This document shows positions 1-5,235 of a DNA stretch of 5,588 bases, in pieces. The DNA comes from Acidobacteriota bacterium. GTDB taxonomy: Bacteria; Acidobacteriota; Terriglobia; Bryobacterales; JACQDG01. Each line of letters opens with the position of its first letter. The stretch's first letter is position 1. Below the pieces are notes generated by a model. It had not been told where the DNA came from. It worked only from the letters and a program-made list of their open reading frames with translations, and did not search any database. A program made the position numbers and the translations under genes. The DNA lies in the NCBI GenBank assembly GCA_016201185.1, contig JACQDG010000007.1:1-5588 (forward strand), written 5' to 3'.

Positions 1-112
1 CACGGGTCAATTCAAATAAGTGCATGTAAGGAACGCCCGGGAAAGCAGAGCGAAACGGAAAGGAAGGAGCAACCGGCCGCCCTTTCCGATAGCGCTCCAC
101 CGGCCCACCTCG

Positions 113-168
113 CGTCCGGTGACAGTGGAAGGGACTTAGCCCTTCCCCCAGCCTCTGCGCCCCGGACG
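113..168. repeat. Nested inverted repeat (two 7-bp stems)
   Basis: An outer perfect 7-bp stem pairs CGTCCGG (113-119) with CCGGACG (162-168). Inside it, a perfect 7-bp hairpin pairs GGAAGGG (127-133) with CCCTTCC (140-146) around a 6-nt loop. The internal loop between the stems is asymmetric, 7 nt on one side and 15 nt on the other. No U-tract follows on either strand, so this is not a standard intrinsic terminator. It could be part of a structured RNA, a 3' UTR stabilising element of the permease transcript, or a dispersed GC-rich repeat. The pairing is seen directly; any function is unknown. Confidence 0.45.
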
Positions 169-206
169 GCTGCAGCGGCTTCGGCGGCTTCCTGCCATCC
201 CTTTCC

Positions 207-241
207 CCGCGGCTCCGGGTCCAGCCGGAACTCCGCCGCGG
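207..241. repeat. Bulged 12-bp GC-rich hairpin
   Basis: The arm at 207-218 (CCGCGGCTCCGG) pairs fully with CCGGA (225-229) plus GCCGCGG (235-241). This leaves a 6-nt apical loop (219-224) and a 5-nt one-sided bulge, ACTCC (230-234). That gives 12 G/C-rich pairs in total, a stable structure if transcribed. It lies 99 nt beyond the stop codon of the downstream permease gene and could shape the 3' end of that mRNA. There is no U-tract on either strand, so a Rho-independent terminator is not supported. Confidence 0.45.
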
Positions 242-319
242 CTACTCATGATCGCCGCGCCTCTATCAGAAACTCCCAGGATAGTAAACCGGGGCCAAGA
301 AGGTCAAATGGAATGGAAT

Positions 320-334
320 GCCGCTGCAAGCGGC
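320..334. repeat. Short inverted repeat just past the permease stop codon
   Basis: GCCGC (320-324) pairs with GCGGC (330-334) around a 5-nt loop, beginning 5 nt after the leftward permease gene ends. In the leftward transcript the stem is followed by ATTCCATTCC rather than a U-run, so as a terminator for the permease genes it is weak. Read rightward it is followed by GTTTTATT, which looks more terminator-like but has no obvious gene to end. A small AATGG tandem (307-320) lies next to it. Confidence 0.25.
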
Positions 335-339
335 GTGTT

Positions 340-1593
340 TTATTCGTAACGCAGCGCCGCCATGGGGTCCAACCGCGAGGCCCGTACCGCCGGGACGAGC
401 CCGCTCAGCACGCCCACCATCACTAGAATCCCTGTCGAAATAGCCACCGTGCTCAGCGAGATCGCAAGGTGAATGTCACCTTTGCCGGAAGTATCTTCGT
501 ACGCTACGCCGAGAAGCGGCAACGGGCCGATGGCGGCCGAGAGCCCGTAAGCCACGGCGATGCCGATGAGGCCGCCCAGCAGCGTCAGCACCAGGGCTTC
601 GGCCAGGAACTGGGCCTGAATGTGCCGCCGCCGCGCTCCCAGGGCCCGGCGCAGGCCGATCTCGCGGATGCGCTCGTCCACCGTCACCAGCATGATGTTC
701 ATCACGCCCACCCCGCCGATGCCCAGGGTGAGCGTGCCAATAAAAGCGAGCAGCACCTGCAGGCCGATGGTGATGCCGTCGATGATGGGCCGGAACTCCT
801 CCCGGCCGAACATCCGGATGGCCCGCTTGTCGCTGGGCGAGAACCGCTGGCGCTTGGCGACCGCCGCCCGCACCTGGGCCATGGCCTGCGACTCAAAGCG
901 CGGCAGGACGGAGGCAAAGACGAGCACGCTGGCGTAGCGGGCGTCCCACAAATCGGCGGCGGCCGTGTAAGGAATGAAGGCCGATTGGTCGTCGCTGGTG
1001 AAATAGTTGCTGTCCTGCATCTTCAAATCCATCTCCCCGACGACGGTGAAGCGGACGCCCCGGATCAGCACCGTCTCGCCCACCGCCGGGCGGCCGCTGA
1101 AGAGCTTCTCCCGCAAGCGGCTCCCCAGGAAGACCACGCGCCGCCGCTCCACCATGTCCTCTGCCGCGATCCAGCGGCCCTGGCTGGGAACTTCGTTCCG
1201 CATCTCGCCGTATTCGGGGCAGACGCCGCGAATGGCGGTGTTGGCCAGCCGGTCGCCGTAAGAAATGGAGAGCCAGCGCACCGTCTCCAGGCAAGCTTGC
1301 TTCACGAGCTTCGCTTCCTGCTCGATCAGTTCCACGTCTTCCTTTTCAAAACGGATCTTTTTGCCGGCGCGCTCTCCGCCGGCCTGCTCGCTGGTTTGTC
1401 CCGGCCAGCAGATCACCGCGCTGCGGCCGAAGGCGTCGAAGGAATCCACCAAGATGCCGCGGAAGCTTTGCCCGTAAGCGATCAGCAGGGTGACGGCCAC
1501 GATGCCCCACACAATTCCCAGCATCGTGAGGAAGCTCCGCAGCGGGCTTCGCCGGATCGATTCCCAGGATTGGCGGAAGACTTCGCGCAGCAT
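340..1593 (-). CDS. MacB/FtsX-type ABC transporter permease (second of pair)
   Basis: An inner-membrane permease of the MacB/FtsX family, 417 residues from the ATG at 1593. Members couple cytoplasmic ATP hydrolysis to movement of a large periplasmic domain to expel or release substrates. Visible order: TM1 about residues 22-44; a periplasmic MacB-type core domain about 45-270, with the family pattern VVFLGSRLREKLF then FTVVGEM; TM2 about 277-303; the cytoplasmic coupling-helix motif ERIREIGLRRALGA (about 307-320); TM3 about 330-356; TM4 about 378-402; and the family C-terminus LDPMAALRYE. Start choice: an in-frame TTG lies 12 nt upstream at 1605, but it directly abuts the Shine-Dalgarno AGGAGG (1611-1606) and cannot use it. 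The ATG at 1593 follows that site by 12 nt and matches the N-terminus of the neighbouring paralogue. It begins 8 nt after the first permease stops, so the two are almost certainly one transcript. No ATP-binding domain is fused to it. Substrate unknown. Confidence 0.93.
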   Translation of the reverse strand: MLREVFRQSWESIRRSPLRSFLTMLGIVWGIVAVTLLIAYGQSFRGILVDSFDAFGRSAVICWPGQTSEQAGGERAGKKIRFEKEDVELIEQEAKLVKQACLETVRWLSISYGDRLANTAIRGVCPEYGEMRNEVPSQGRWIAAEDMVERRRVVFLGSRLREKLFSGRPAVGETVLIRGVRFTVVGEMDLKMQDSNYFTSDDQSAFIPYTAAADLWDARYASVLVFASVLPRFESQAMAQVRAAVAKRQRFSPSDKRAIRMFGREEFRPIIDGITIGLQVLLAFIGTLTLGIGGVGVMNIMLVTVDERIREIGLRRALGARRRHIQAQFLAEALVLTLLGGLIGIAVAYGLSAAIGPLPLLGVAYEDTSGKGDIHLAISLSTVAISTGILVMVGVLSGLVPAVRASRLDPMAALRYE

Positions 1594-1601
1594 TGTCTTG
1601 C

Positions 1602-2861
1602 TCAACCTCCTGCTTCGTAGCGCAGGGCTTCAATCGGATCCACCGCGGCGGCCCGCGCTGCCGGGTACAGCGCTGATAGCAGCGCCACCGTTCCCAGCAG
1701 GCCAAACGAGAGCAGGCTCGACTGCCACGTGAACAGCATGCCGGCAAAGAAATCCTGCCTAGGAAGGAGGTTCACCAGGGCGCAGAGGCCAAATCCGGCG
1801 CCCAGGCCGATGCCGCCGCTCAACAGCACGACAATCAGCGTCTCGACAAAGAACTGCCAGAGGATGGCGCCGCGGGTCGCTCCCACCGCCTTGCGCACGC
1901 CGATCTCCCGCGTCCTCTCCCGCACCGCCACCAGCATCACGTTCATCACCCCGATGCCTCCCAGCAGCAGCGTCACCACGCCCACGCCGCCCAAAAAGTA
2001 CTTCATGCCGTCGATGATCATCCGGAAGTTCTTGGCGTTCTCCACCGTGTCCCAGATGCCGGCGGCTTCCTTGTCGCGCGGATCGAAGTTGTGCAGGCGG
2101 CCCAGCGCTCGCCGCACCTGCCCCTTGCAGGCCTCGTGCTCCTCGAGCGATTTGGGAGTCACCAGCAGCCGGTCGATCTGGCGCGGATTGGCGGGCGGCT
2201 TCTCGGGAAAATCGCGGATGACGGCGCTGAACGGGATGAACACCTTGGAGACATCCCAGCCGTCGTAACTGGAGTTCTGCTCTTTCTGCTGCATCACCCC
2301 GATGACGGTATAGGGGACATCGCGGATCATGATGATCTCGCCCAAGGCCGCCCGGCTGCCGAAGAGCTGTTTTTTCACATCCGTGCCGAGAAAAGCCACG
2401 CGGCGGCCCTCTTTCTGGTCCTCCCAGTTGTAAAAACGCCCTTCGGCCACCGTCAGGCTGCGGATTTCGGCGAAGGGCGGGAGTGAGCCGGTCACCATAA
2501 GAGAGCCGTTGTTGAAGCGGCTGTGCACCGGGGTGCTGCCCTTGCCTAGCTCCGGGAGGACGTAGCGGCACGCCGGCGATTCCTGCCCGAGGAACAGGTA
2601 ATCGGTGTCTTCCCAGTGGACCTGGCGGCCGGACCGCGTGCCCCCGGCCTGCAGGCTGGTGCGGCCGGCGAAAACGATCAGGATGTCCTTGCCGAAGTTT
2701 TTCATGCGGGTTTCCTGCCCCACCCGCAGCCCCTCGCCCGCCGCCACCATCAGAGTGATGGAGATGATCCCCCAGGCGATGCCGAACATACTGAGCGCCG
2801 TGCGCAGCTTGTGCGCCCACAGCGTTCGCACGGTATCCACAACTAGATCGCGAAACAACAT
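1602..2861 (-). CDS. MacB/FtsX-type ABC transporter permease (first of pair)
   Basis: An inner-membrane permease of 419 residues, paralogous to the gene immediately downstream. TM1 spans about residues 20-42 within FGIAWGIISITLMVAAGEG. A large periplasmic MacB-type core domain follows (about 45-280), with the family pattern GRFYNWED, RRVAFLGTDVKKQLFG and YTVIGVM. Then come TM2 (about 287-312, GGIGVMNVML), the coupling-helix motif RERTREIGVRKAVGA (about 314-328), TM3 (about 335-362), TM4 (about 380-402) and the C-terminus DPIEALRYE. The length is usual for the permease subunit of complexes whose ATPase is a separate protein; MacB itself carries an N-terminal ATPase, absent here. The ATG start gives the common MLFRDL-type N-terminus but has only a weak ribosome-binding site in front. 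The gene is divergent from the two-component genes, which makes it a plausible target of that regulator. The two permeases may form a heterodimer, which is inferred from their pairing. Substrate unknown. Confidence 0.93.
   Translation of the reverse strand: MLFRDLVVDTVRTLWAHKLRTALSMFGIAWGIISITLMVAAGEGLRVGQETRMKNFGKDILIVFAGRTSLQAGGTRSGRQVHWEDTDYLFLGQESPACRYVLPELGKGSTPVHSRFNNGSLMVTGSLPPFAEIRSLTVAEGRFYNWEDQKEGRRVAFLGTDVKKQLFGSRAALGEIIMIRDVPYTVIGVMQQKEQNSSYDGWDVSKVFIPFSAVIRDFPEKPPANPRQIDRLLVTPKSLEEHEACKGQVRRALGRLHNFDPRDKEAAGIWDTVENAKNFRMIIDGMKYFLGGVGVVTLLLGGIGVMNVMLVAVRERTREIGVRKAVGATRGAILWQFFVETLIVVLLSGGIGLGAGFGLCALVNLLPRQDFFAGMLFTWQSSLLSFGLLGTVALLSALYPAARAAAVDPIEALRYEAGG
1606..1611 (-). promoter_or_regulatory. 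Shine-Dalgarno deciding the start of the second permease
   Basis: AGGAGG on the minus strand lies inside the last codons of the upstream permease (Gly-Gly before its TGA). It touches the possible TTG start at 1605 with no spacing, but leaves 12 nt before the ATG at 1593. The ATG is therefore the better start. A binding site inside the preceding gene also suggests coupled translation of the two permeases. Confidence 0.6.
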
Positions 2862-2968
2862 CGTCTCGAGCGCGCCTATCCTTTAAATACGAGGATCACG
2901 GGGAGAAAAGTTCCCGGCAGTTAGACGAACAGAAGGGCCGCAGGTCACCCGGGTGGCGCCAAAAAGGC

Positions 2969-2997
2969 TTGCCGCTTTGGTCCGGAGCCATTATCCT
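2969..2997 (+). promoter_or_regulatory. Predicted sigma70-like promoter of the regulator-kinase operon
   Basis: TTGCCG (2969-2974) and TATCCT (2992-2997) are separated by exactly 17 nt, and each matches four of six bases of the housekeeping -35 and -10 consensus. Transcription would start near 3003-3005, just before the response regulator's ribosome-binding site, giving a very short leader. An imperfect dyad at 2959-2980 (8 of 11 positions paired) is centred on the -35 box and is a reasonable candidate operator. This is pattern matching against the E. coli consensus, and the organism's own consensus is unknown. Confidence 0.4.
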
Positions 2998-3003
2998 TGA
3001 CCC

Positions 3004-3011
3004 AAGGAGGT
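3004..3011 (+). promoter_or_regulatory. Strong Shine-Dalgarno before a CTG start
   Basis: AAGGAGGT is a full match to the anti-Shine-Dalgarno sequence and sits 3 nt before CTG (3015-3017). It also forms part of a perfect dyad, TCCTTG (2994-2999) with CAAGGA (3003-3008). If a transcript began further upstream than predicted, that stem would hide the ribosome-binding site. The site is the main evidence for where the response regulator begins. Confidence 0.55.
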
Positions 3012-3014
3012 CCC

Positions 3015-3689
3015 CTGAAGATCCTGATCATAGAGGACGAAACGAAGGCGGCTTCCTACCTGCGCCAGGGGCTGTCGGAGGAGGGTTTCGTCGTCGATAT
3101 CGCCGAAAACGGCGAGGACGGGTTGCATCTGGCCCGTACGTCCGACTATGACTTGATCATCCTGGACGTAATGCTGCCCCGGCGCGACGGCTGGTCAGTC
3201 ATATCCGAGTTGCGCCGGACAGGGCGCCAGATGCCGGTTCTGTTTCTCACCGCCCGGGACGGAGTGCAGGATCGCGTGAAGGGCCTGGAACTGGGCGCGG
3301 ACGACTACCTGGTGAAGCCCTTCGCCTTCTCCGAGCTGCTGGCGCGGGTCCGCTCCATCCTCCGCCGCGGCCCGACCCGGCAGCCAGAGACGCTCCGAAT
3401 CGCCGACCTGGAGCTCGACCTGCTGCGGCACCGCGCGGCCCGCAGCGGCCGGCGCCTCGACCTGACACCTAAGGAATTCCTGCTTCTGTCGCTGCTCACG
3501 CGACGCGCCGGCGAAGTGCTTTCGCGGACCTTGATTGCCGAGCAGGTCTGGGACATGAATTTCGACAGCGACACGAACGTGGTGGACGTGCACATGCGGC
3601 GCCTACGGTCGAAAGTGGACGACCCGTTCGACCAGAAGCTGATCCACACCGTCCGGGGAGTGGGCTATGTCCTCGAGTCGCGATCCTGA
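3015..3689 (+). CDS. OmpR/CusR-family response regulator (heavy-metal type)
   Basis: A DNA-binding response regulator of 224 residues, phosphorylated by its partner kinase to control promoters. The receiver domain covers about residues 1-115 and shows the acidic pair in IIEDE (Glu7, Asp8), the phospho-acceptor Asp51 in LIILDVMLP, the conserved Thr79 in LFLTARD and Lys101 in LVKPFAF. A winged-helix domain follows (about 130-222) with LTPKEFLLLSLL, the recognition-helix region DTNVVDVHMRRLRSK and the terminal wing HTVRGVGYVLE. Overall it resembles CusR/CopR regulators of metal-responsive efflux. Start choice: CTG at 3015 sits behind AAGGAGGT, gives the usual KILIIEDE N-terminus and places the acceptor at Asp51, as in CusR. 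The alternative TTG at 2997 adds six residues (MTQGGP), would fall at or before the predicted transcription start, and encodes the ribosome-binding site as protein. No ATG or GTG lies near this point. The 3' end overlaps the kinase gene by 23 nt. Confidence 0.93.
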   Translation: MKILIIEDETKAASYLRQGLSEEGFVVDIAENGEDGLHLARTSDYDLIILDVMLPRRDGWSVISELRRTGRQMPVLFLTARDGVQDRVKGLELGADDYLVKPFAFSELLARVRSILRRGPTRQPETLRIADLELDLLRHRAARSGRRLDLTPKEFLLLSLLTRRAGEVLSRTLIAEQVWDMNFDSDTNVVDVHMRRLRSKVDDPFDQKLIHTVRGVGYVLESRS

Positions 3690-5133
3690 GCCTGTGACGG
3701 CGGCCGGCCGCCCGGAACGAGCACCGTGGAGTCTGGCGGCGCGATTAACCGCGTGGTATGCGGGCTCGGCCTTTCTGCTACTGCTGGTGGCGACGGGGTT
3801 CCTCTACTGGGTATTGGTAAGAAATTTCGAAGACGAGGAAGACCAGTACCTGACGGAGAAAATCAACGTGGTCCAAACTCTGCTCCGCGACCGGGCGGGG
3901 GACGCCACGGTGCTGGAGTGGGAGGTGCAGGAGGAGTCCACTACGCGCCCTTTTGTGCGCGTCCTGGTCCGCGTGCTGGGCGCGCGGAACCGCCTGGTGG
4001 CAGAGACCAGGGGCATGGCCGAGCTGCTGCCTCCGAGCGCTTTCCGCCAAGCGCCCACGCTTACAAGTAAGCTGGGACGCGGCGTCGAGGTCCGCCCGGG
4101 CGGGCGGGATTTCCGGATTCTCTCGGCGCGGACGAGTGGCGATCCCTCCGAGCGGGAAAACTACTGGATCCAGGTGGCGCTCGACCGCACCTACGAAGTG
4201 AACTTGGTCGCCGGATACCGCCGGCGCCTGTGGTTGGTTCTGGGCCTGGGGCTGGTGGTGTGTGCCGTGGCCGGCTATGGCATCGCCCGCCGCGGCATCC
4301 GGCCGGTGGAGGAGATCGCCGCTACTATGCGCCGCACCGGGTCAACAACCTTGAATGAACGGATCGAGCCGGAGGGGCTGCCCTCCGAACTGTCCGCGCT
4401 CGCCGCCACCTTCAACGAAATGCTGGACCGGCTGGAGGACGCCTTCGCCCGCCTCTCGCGCTTTTCCGCCGACATTGCCCACGAGCTGCGCACGCCGATC
4501 AACAATCTGCGGGGCGAGATGGAGGTGGGACTGGCCAAGGCGCGAACCCCGGAGGAATACTGCGAAGTCTTGGGCTCATCGCTCGAGGAGTGCGTACGGC
4601 TCTCCCGCCTCATCGACCGCCTGCTTTTTCTGGCCCGCGCCGAAAGCCCGGAGACCCACATCAACCGCGAGCCGCTGGACGTGGCCCGGGAGCTCACCGC
4701 CCTGCGCGAGTTCTACGAAGCCGCCGCCGGCGAGGCGGGCGTGGCGCTGGAGCTGAATGTTTCCTCCGGCGTCACTGCCGAGCTAGACCGTACCCTGTTC
4801 CAACGCGCCGTGGGCAACTTGGTCGAGAACGCCCTGGCCCACACGCCGCGCGGCGGCGCCGTGAAGCTGACGGCTGCCCAGGAGAACGGCAATCTCCGCA
4901 TTCAAGTGGCGGACACCGGGTGCGGCATCCCGGCGGATCACCTCTCCCACGTCTTCGACCGCTTTCACCGCGTGGACCGCGCCCGCTCCAAGCACAGCGG
5001 CGGGGTCGGCCTGGGTCTGGCCATCGTTAGCAGCATTACCCACCTCCACGGCGGCACGGCTCATATCGAAAGTGAGGTCGGGCGCGGCACGCGCGTTACC
5101 CTCACCTTCCCTCTCGAGATGACGAAATCGTAA
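3667..5133 (+). CDS. CusS-like heavy-metal-type sensor histidine kinase
   Basis: An inner-membrane sensor kinase of 488 residues that autophosphorylates and passes phosphate to the regulator encoded just before it. Order: a short cytoplasmic N-terminus; TM1 about 31-52; a periplasmic sensor region about 53-186; TM2 about 187-206; HAMP about 207-258; a dimerisation/phosphotransfer domain with FSADIAHELRTPINN, His272 being the phosphorylation site; and a catalytic ATPase domain with N-box NLVENAL (Asn384, Asn388), G1 DTGCGIP (416-422), F-box VFDRFHR and G2 GGVGLGLAIV (445-454). The H-box region and its continuation (LRGEMEVGLAKARTPEEY, SLEECVRLSRLIDRLLFLARAE) match the heavy-metal sensor kinase subfamily. 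All catalytic motifs are intact. The ATG at 3667 follows GGAG (3657-3660) by 6 nt and overlaps the regulator's end by 23 nt, which implies coupled translation. The signal is not known; no obvious Cys or His metal cluster is visible in the periplasmic region. Confidence 0.95.
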   Translation: MSSSRDPEPVTAAGRPERAPWSLAARLTAWYAGSAFLLLLVATGFLYWVLVRNFEDEEDQYLTEKINVVQTLLRDRAGDATVLEWEVQEESTTRPFVRVLVRVLGARNRLVAETRGMAELLPPSAFRQAPTLTSKLGRGVEVRPGGRDFRILSARTSGDPSERENYWIQVALDRTYEVNLVAGYRRRLWLVLGLGLVVCAVAGYGIARRGIRPVEEIAATMRRTGSTTLNERIEPEGLPSELSALAATFNEMLDRLEDAFARLSRFSADIAHELRTPINNLRGEMEVGLAKARTPEEYCEVLGSSLEECVRLSRLIDRLLFLARAESPETHINREPLDVARELTALREFYEAAAGEAGVALELNVSSGVTAELDRTLFQRAVGNLVENALAHTPRGGAVKLTAAQENGNLRIQVADTGCGIPADHLSHVFDRFHRVDRARSKHSGGVGLGLAIVSSITHLHGGTAHIESEVGRGTRVTLTFPLEMTKS

Positions 5134-5147
5134 TCCTGGCGTCATCT
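5117..5147. repeat. 8-bp inverted repeat across the kinase stop codon
   Basis: AGATGACG (5117-5124) and CGTCATCT (5140-5147) are perfectly complementary across a 15-nt spacer that contains the kinase's TAA stop. The right arm touches the -35-like TTGCCG ahead of the second kinase. As a terminator it is weak, because the loop is long and what follows is only TGCCGTTTCCC. It may instead be a regulator-binding site or a chance pairing. Confidence 0.3.
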
Positions 5148-5235
5148 TGCCGTTTCCCGCTCTGCTTTATCCTTGGGCCCAGGCCGTCCTGTGAGCCTGA
5201 GTTGTATGGGCCGTTGGTATCTCCATAATAAGTCC
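5134..5235. promoter_or_regulatory. Gap between the kinases with a block shared with the regulator promoter
   Basis: CTTGCCG (5146-5152) followed after 14 nt by TTATCCTTG (5167-5175) repeats the two blocks found at 2968-2974 and 2991-2999 before the response regulator, where the spacing is 16 nt. Read as a promoter it gives TTGCCG and TATCCT with a 15-nt spacer, shorter than ideal. A dyad CCTTG-GGC-CCAGG (one mismatch) follows, like CCTTG-ACC-CAAGG at the other site. The second kinase may therefore have its own promoter. This gap is more AT-rich than the genes around it. Confidence 0.4.

Larger units (their letters stand above)
1..339. other. Non-coding flank with GC-rich inverted repeats
   Basis: This stretch lies downstream of the leftward permease genes and has no convincing protein-coding gene. 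One plus-strand frame stays open from base 1 to about 425, but it reads as low-complexity Ser/Ala/Arg/Pro and runs antisense into the permease gene, so I treat it as chance in GC-rich DNA. I saw no tRNA T-loop motif and no riboswitch or small-RNA consensus that I recognise. What stands out is a set of inverted repeats at 113-168, 207-241 and 320-334, listed separately. None is followed by a run of T on either strand, except a short GTTTTATT after the last one on the plus strand. Confidence 0.5.
2862..3014. promoter_or_regulatory. Divergent promoter region between permease and regulator genes
   Basis: These 153 nt must carry the promoters for the leftward permease genes and the rightward regulator genes. 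The part nearest the permeases has the only AT-rich tract, TTTAAATA (2882-2889), flanked by ATCCT (2878-2882) and AGGAT (2892-2896), an inverted repeat with a 9-nt spacer. A leftward -10 could sit in this tract, but I found no good matching -35. Other dyads are a hairpin with a 6-bp stem at 2899-2916 (one G-U pair) and the perfect palindrome CACCCGGGTG (2946-2955). No copy of the E. coli CusR box (TGACA-N4-TGTCA type) is present. Confidence 0.5.

Noticed and set aside
113..168. Intrinsic terminator for the permease genes
   Set aside because: The stems are strong but no U-tract follows on either strand.
137..249. Small minus-strand frame starting ATG at 249 (about 37 codons)
   Set aside because: It has no clear ribosome-binding site, an Arg/Gly/Ser-rich composition and lies within the hairpin region. 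Nothing supports translation.
61..250. Cobalamin or other riboswitch, RNase P RNA or SRP RNA
   Set aside because: I compared the region with the conserved cores I know and none was present on either strand; the GC-rich stems alone are not enough.
1..426. Plus-strand frame open from the left edge to about 425
   Set aside because: The translation is low-complexity Ser/Ala/Pro/Arg, no good start or domain is seen, and it ends antisense inside the permease gene. A 142-codon open run is not surprising at this GC content.
469..1620. Long plus-strand open frame (383 codons) opposite the second permease
   Set aside because: It is antisense to a clearly homologous permease gene, its translation is rich in His/Gln/Ala/Gly/Pro with no recognisable domain, and such shadows are common in GC-rich genes.
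3687..3694. TGAGCCTG shared with 5192-5199, as a possible scar of a deleted regulator
   Set aside because: Only 8 bases match and the distances to the kinase's conserved N-terminus differ by 61 nt, so it does not fit a simple deletion join.
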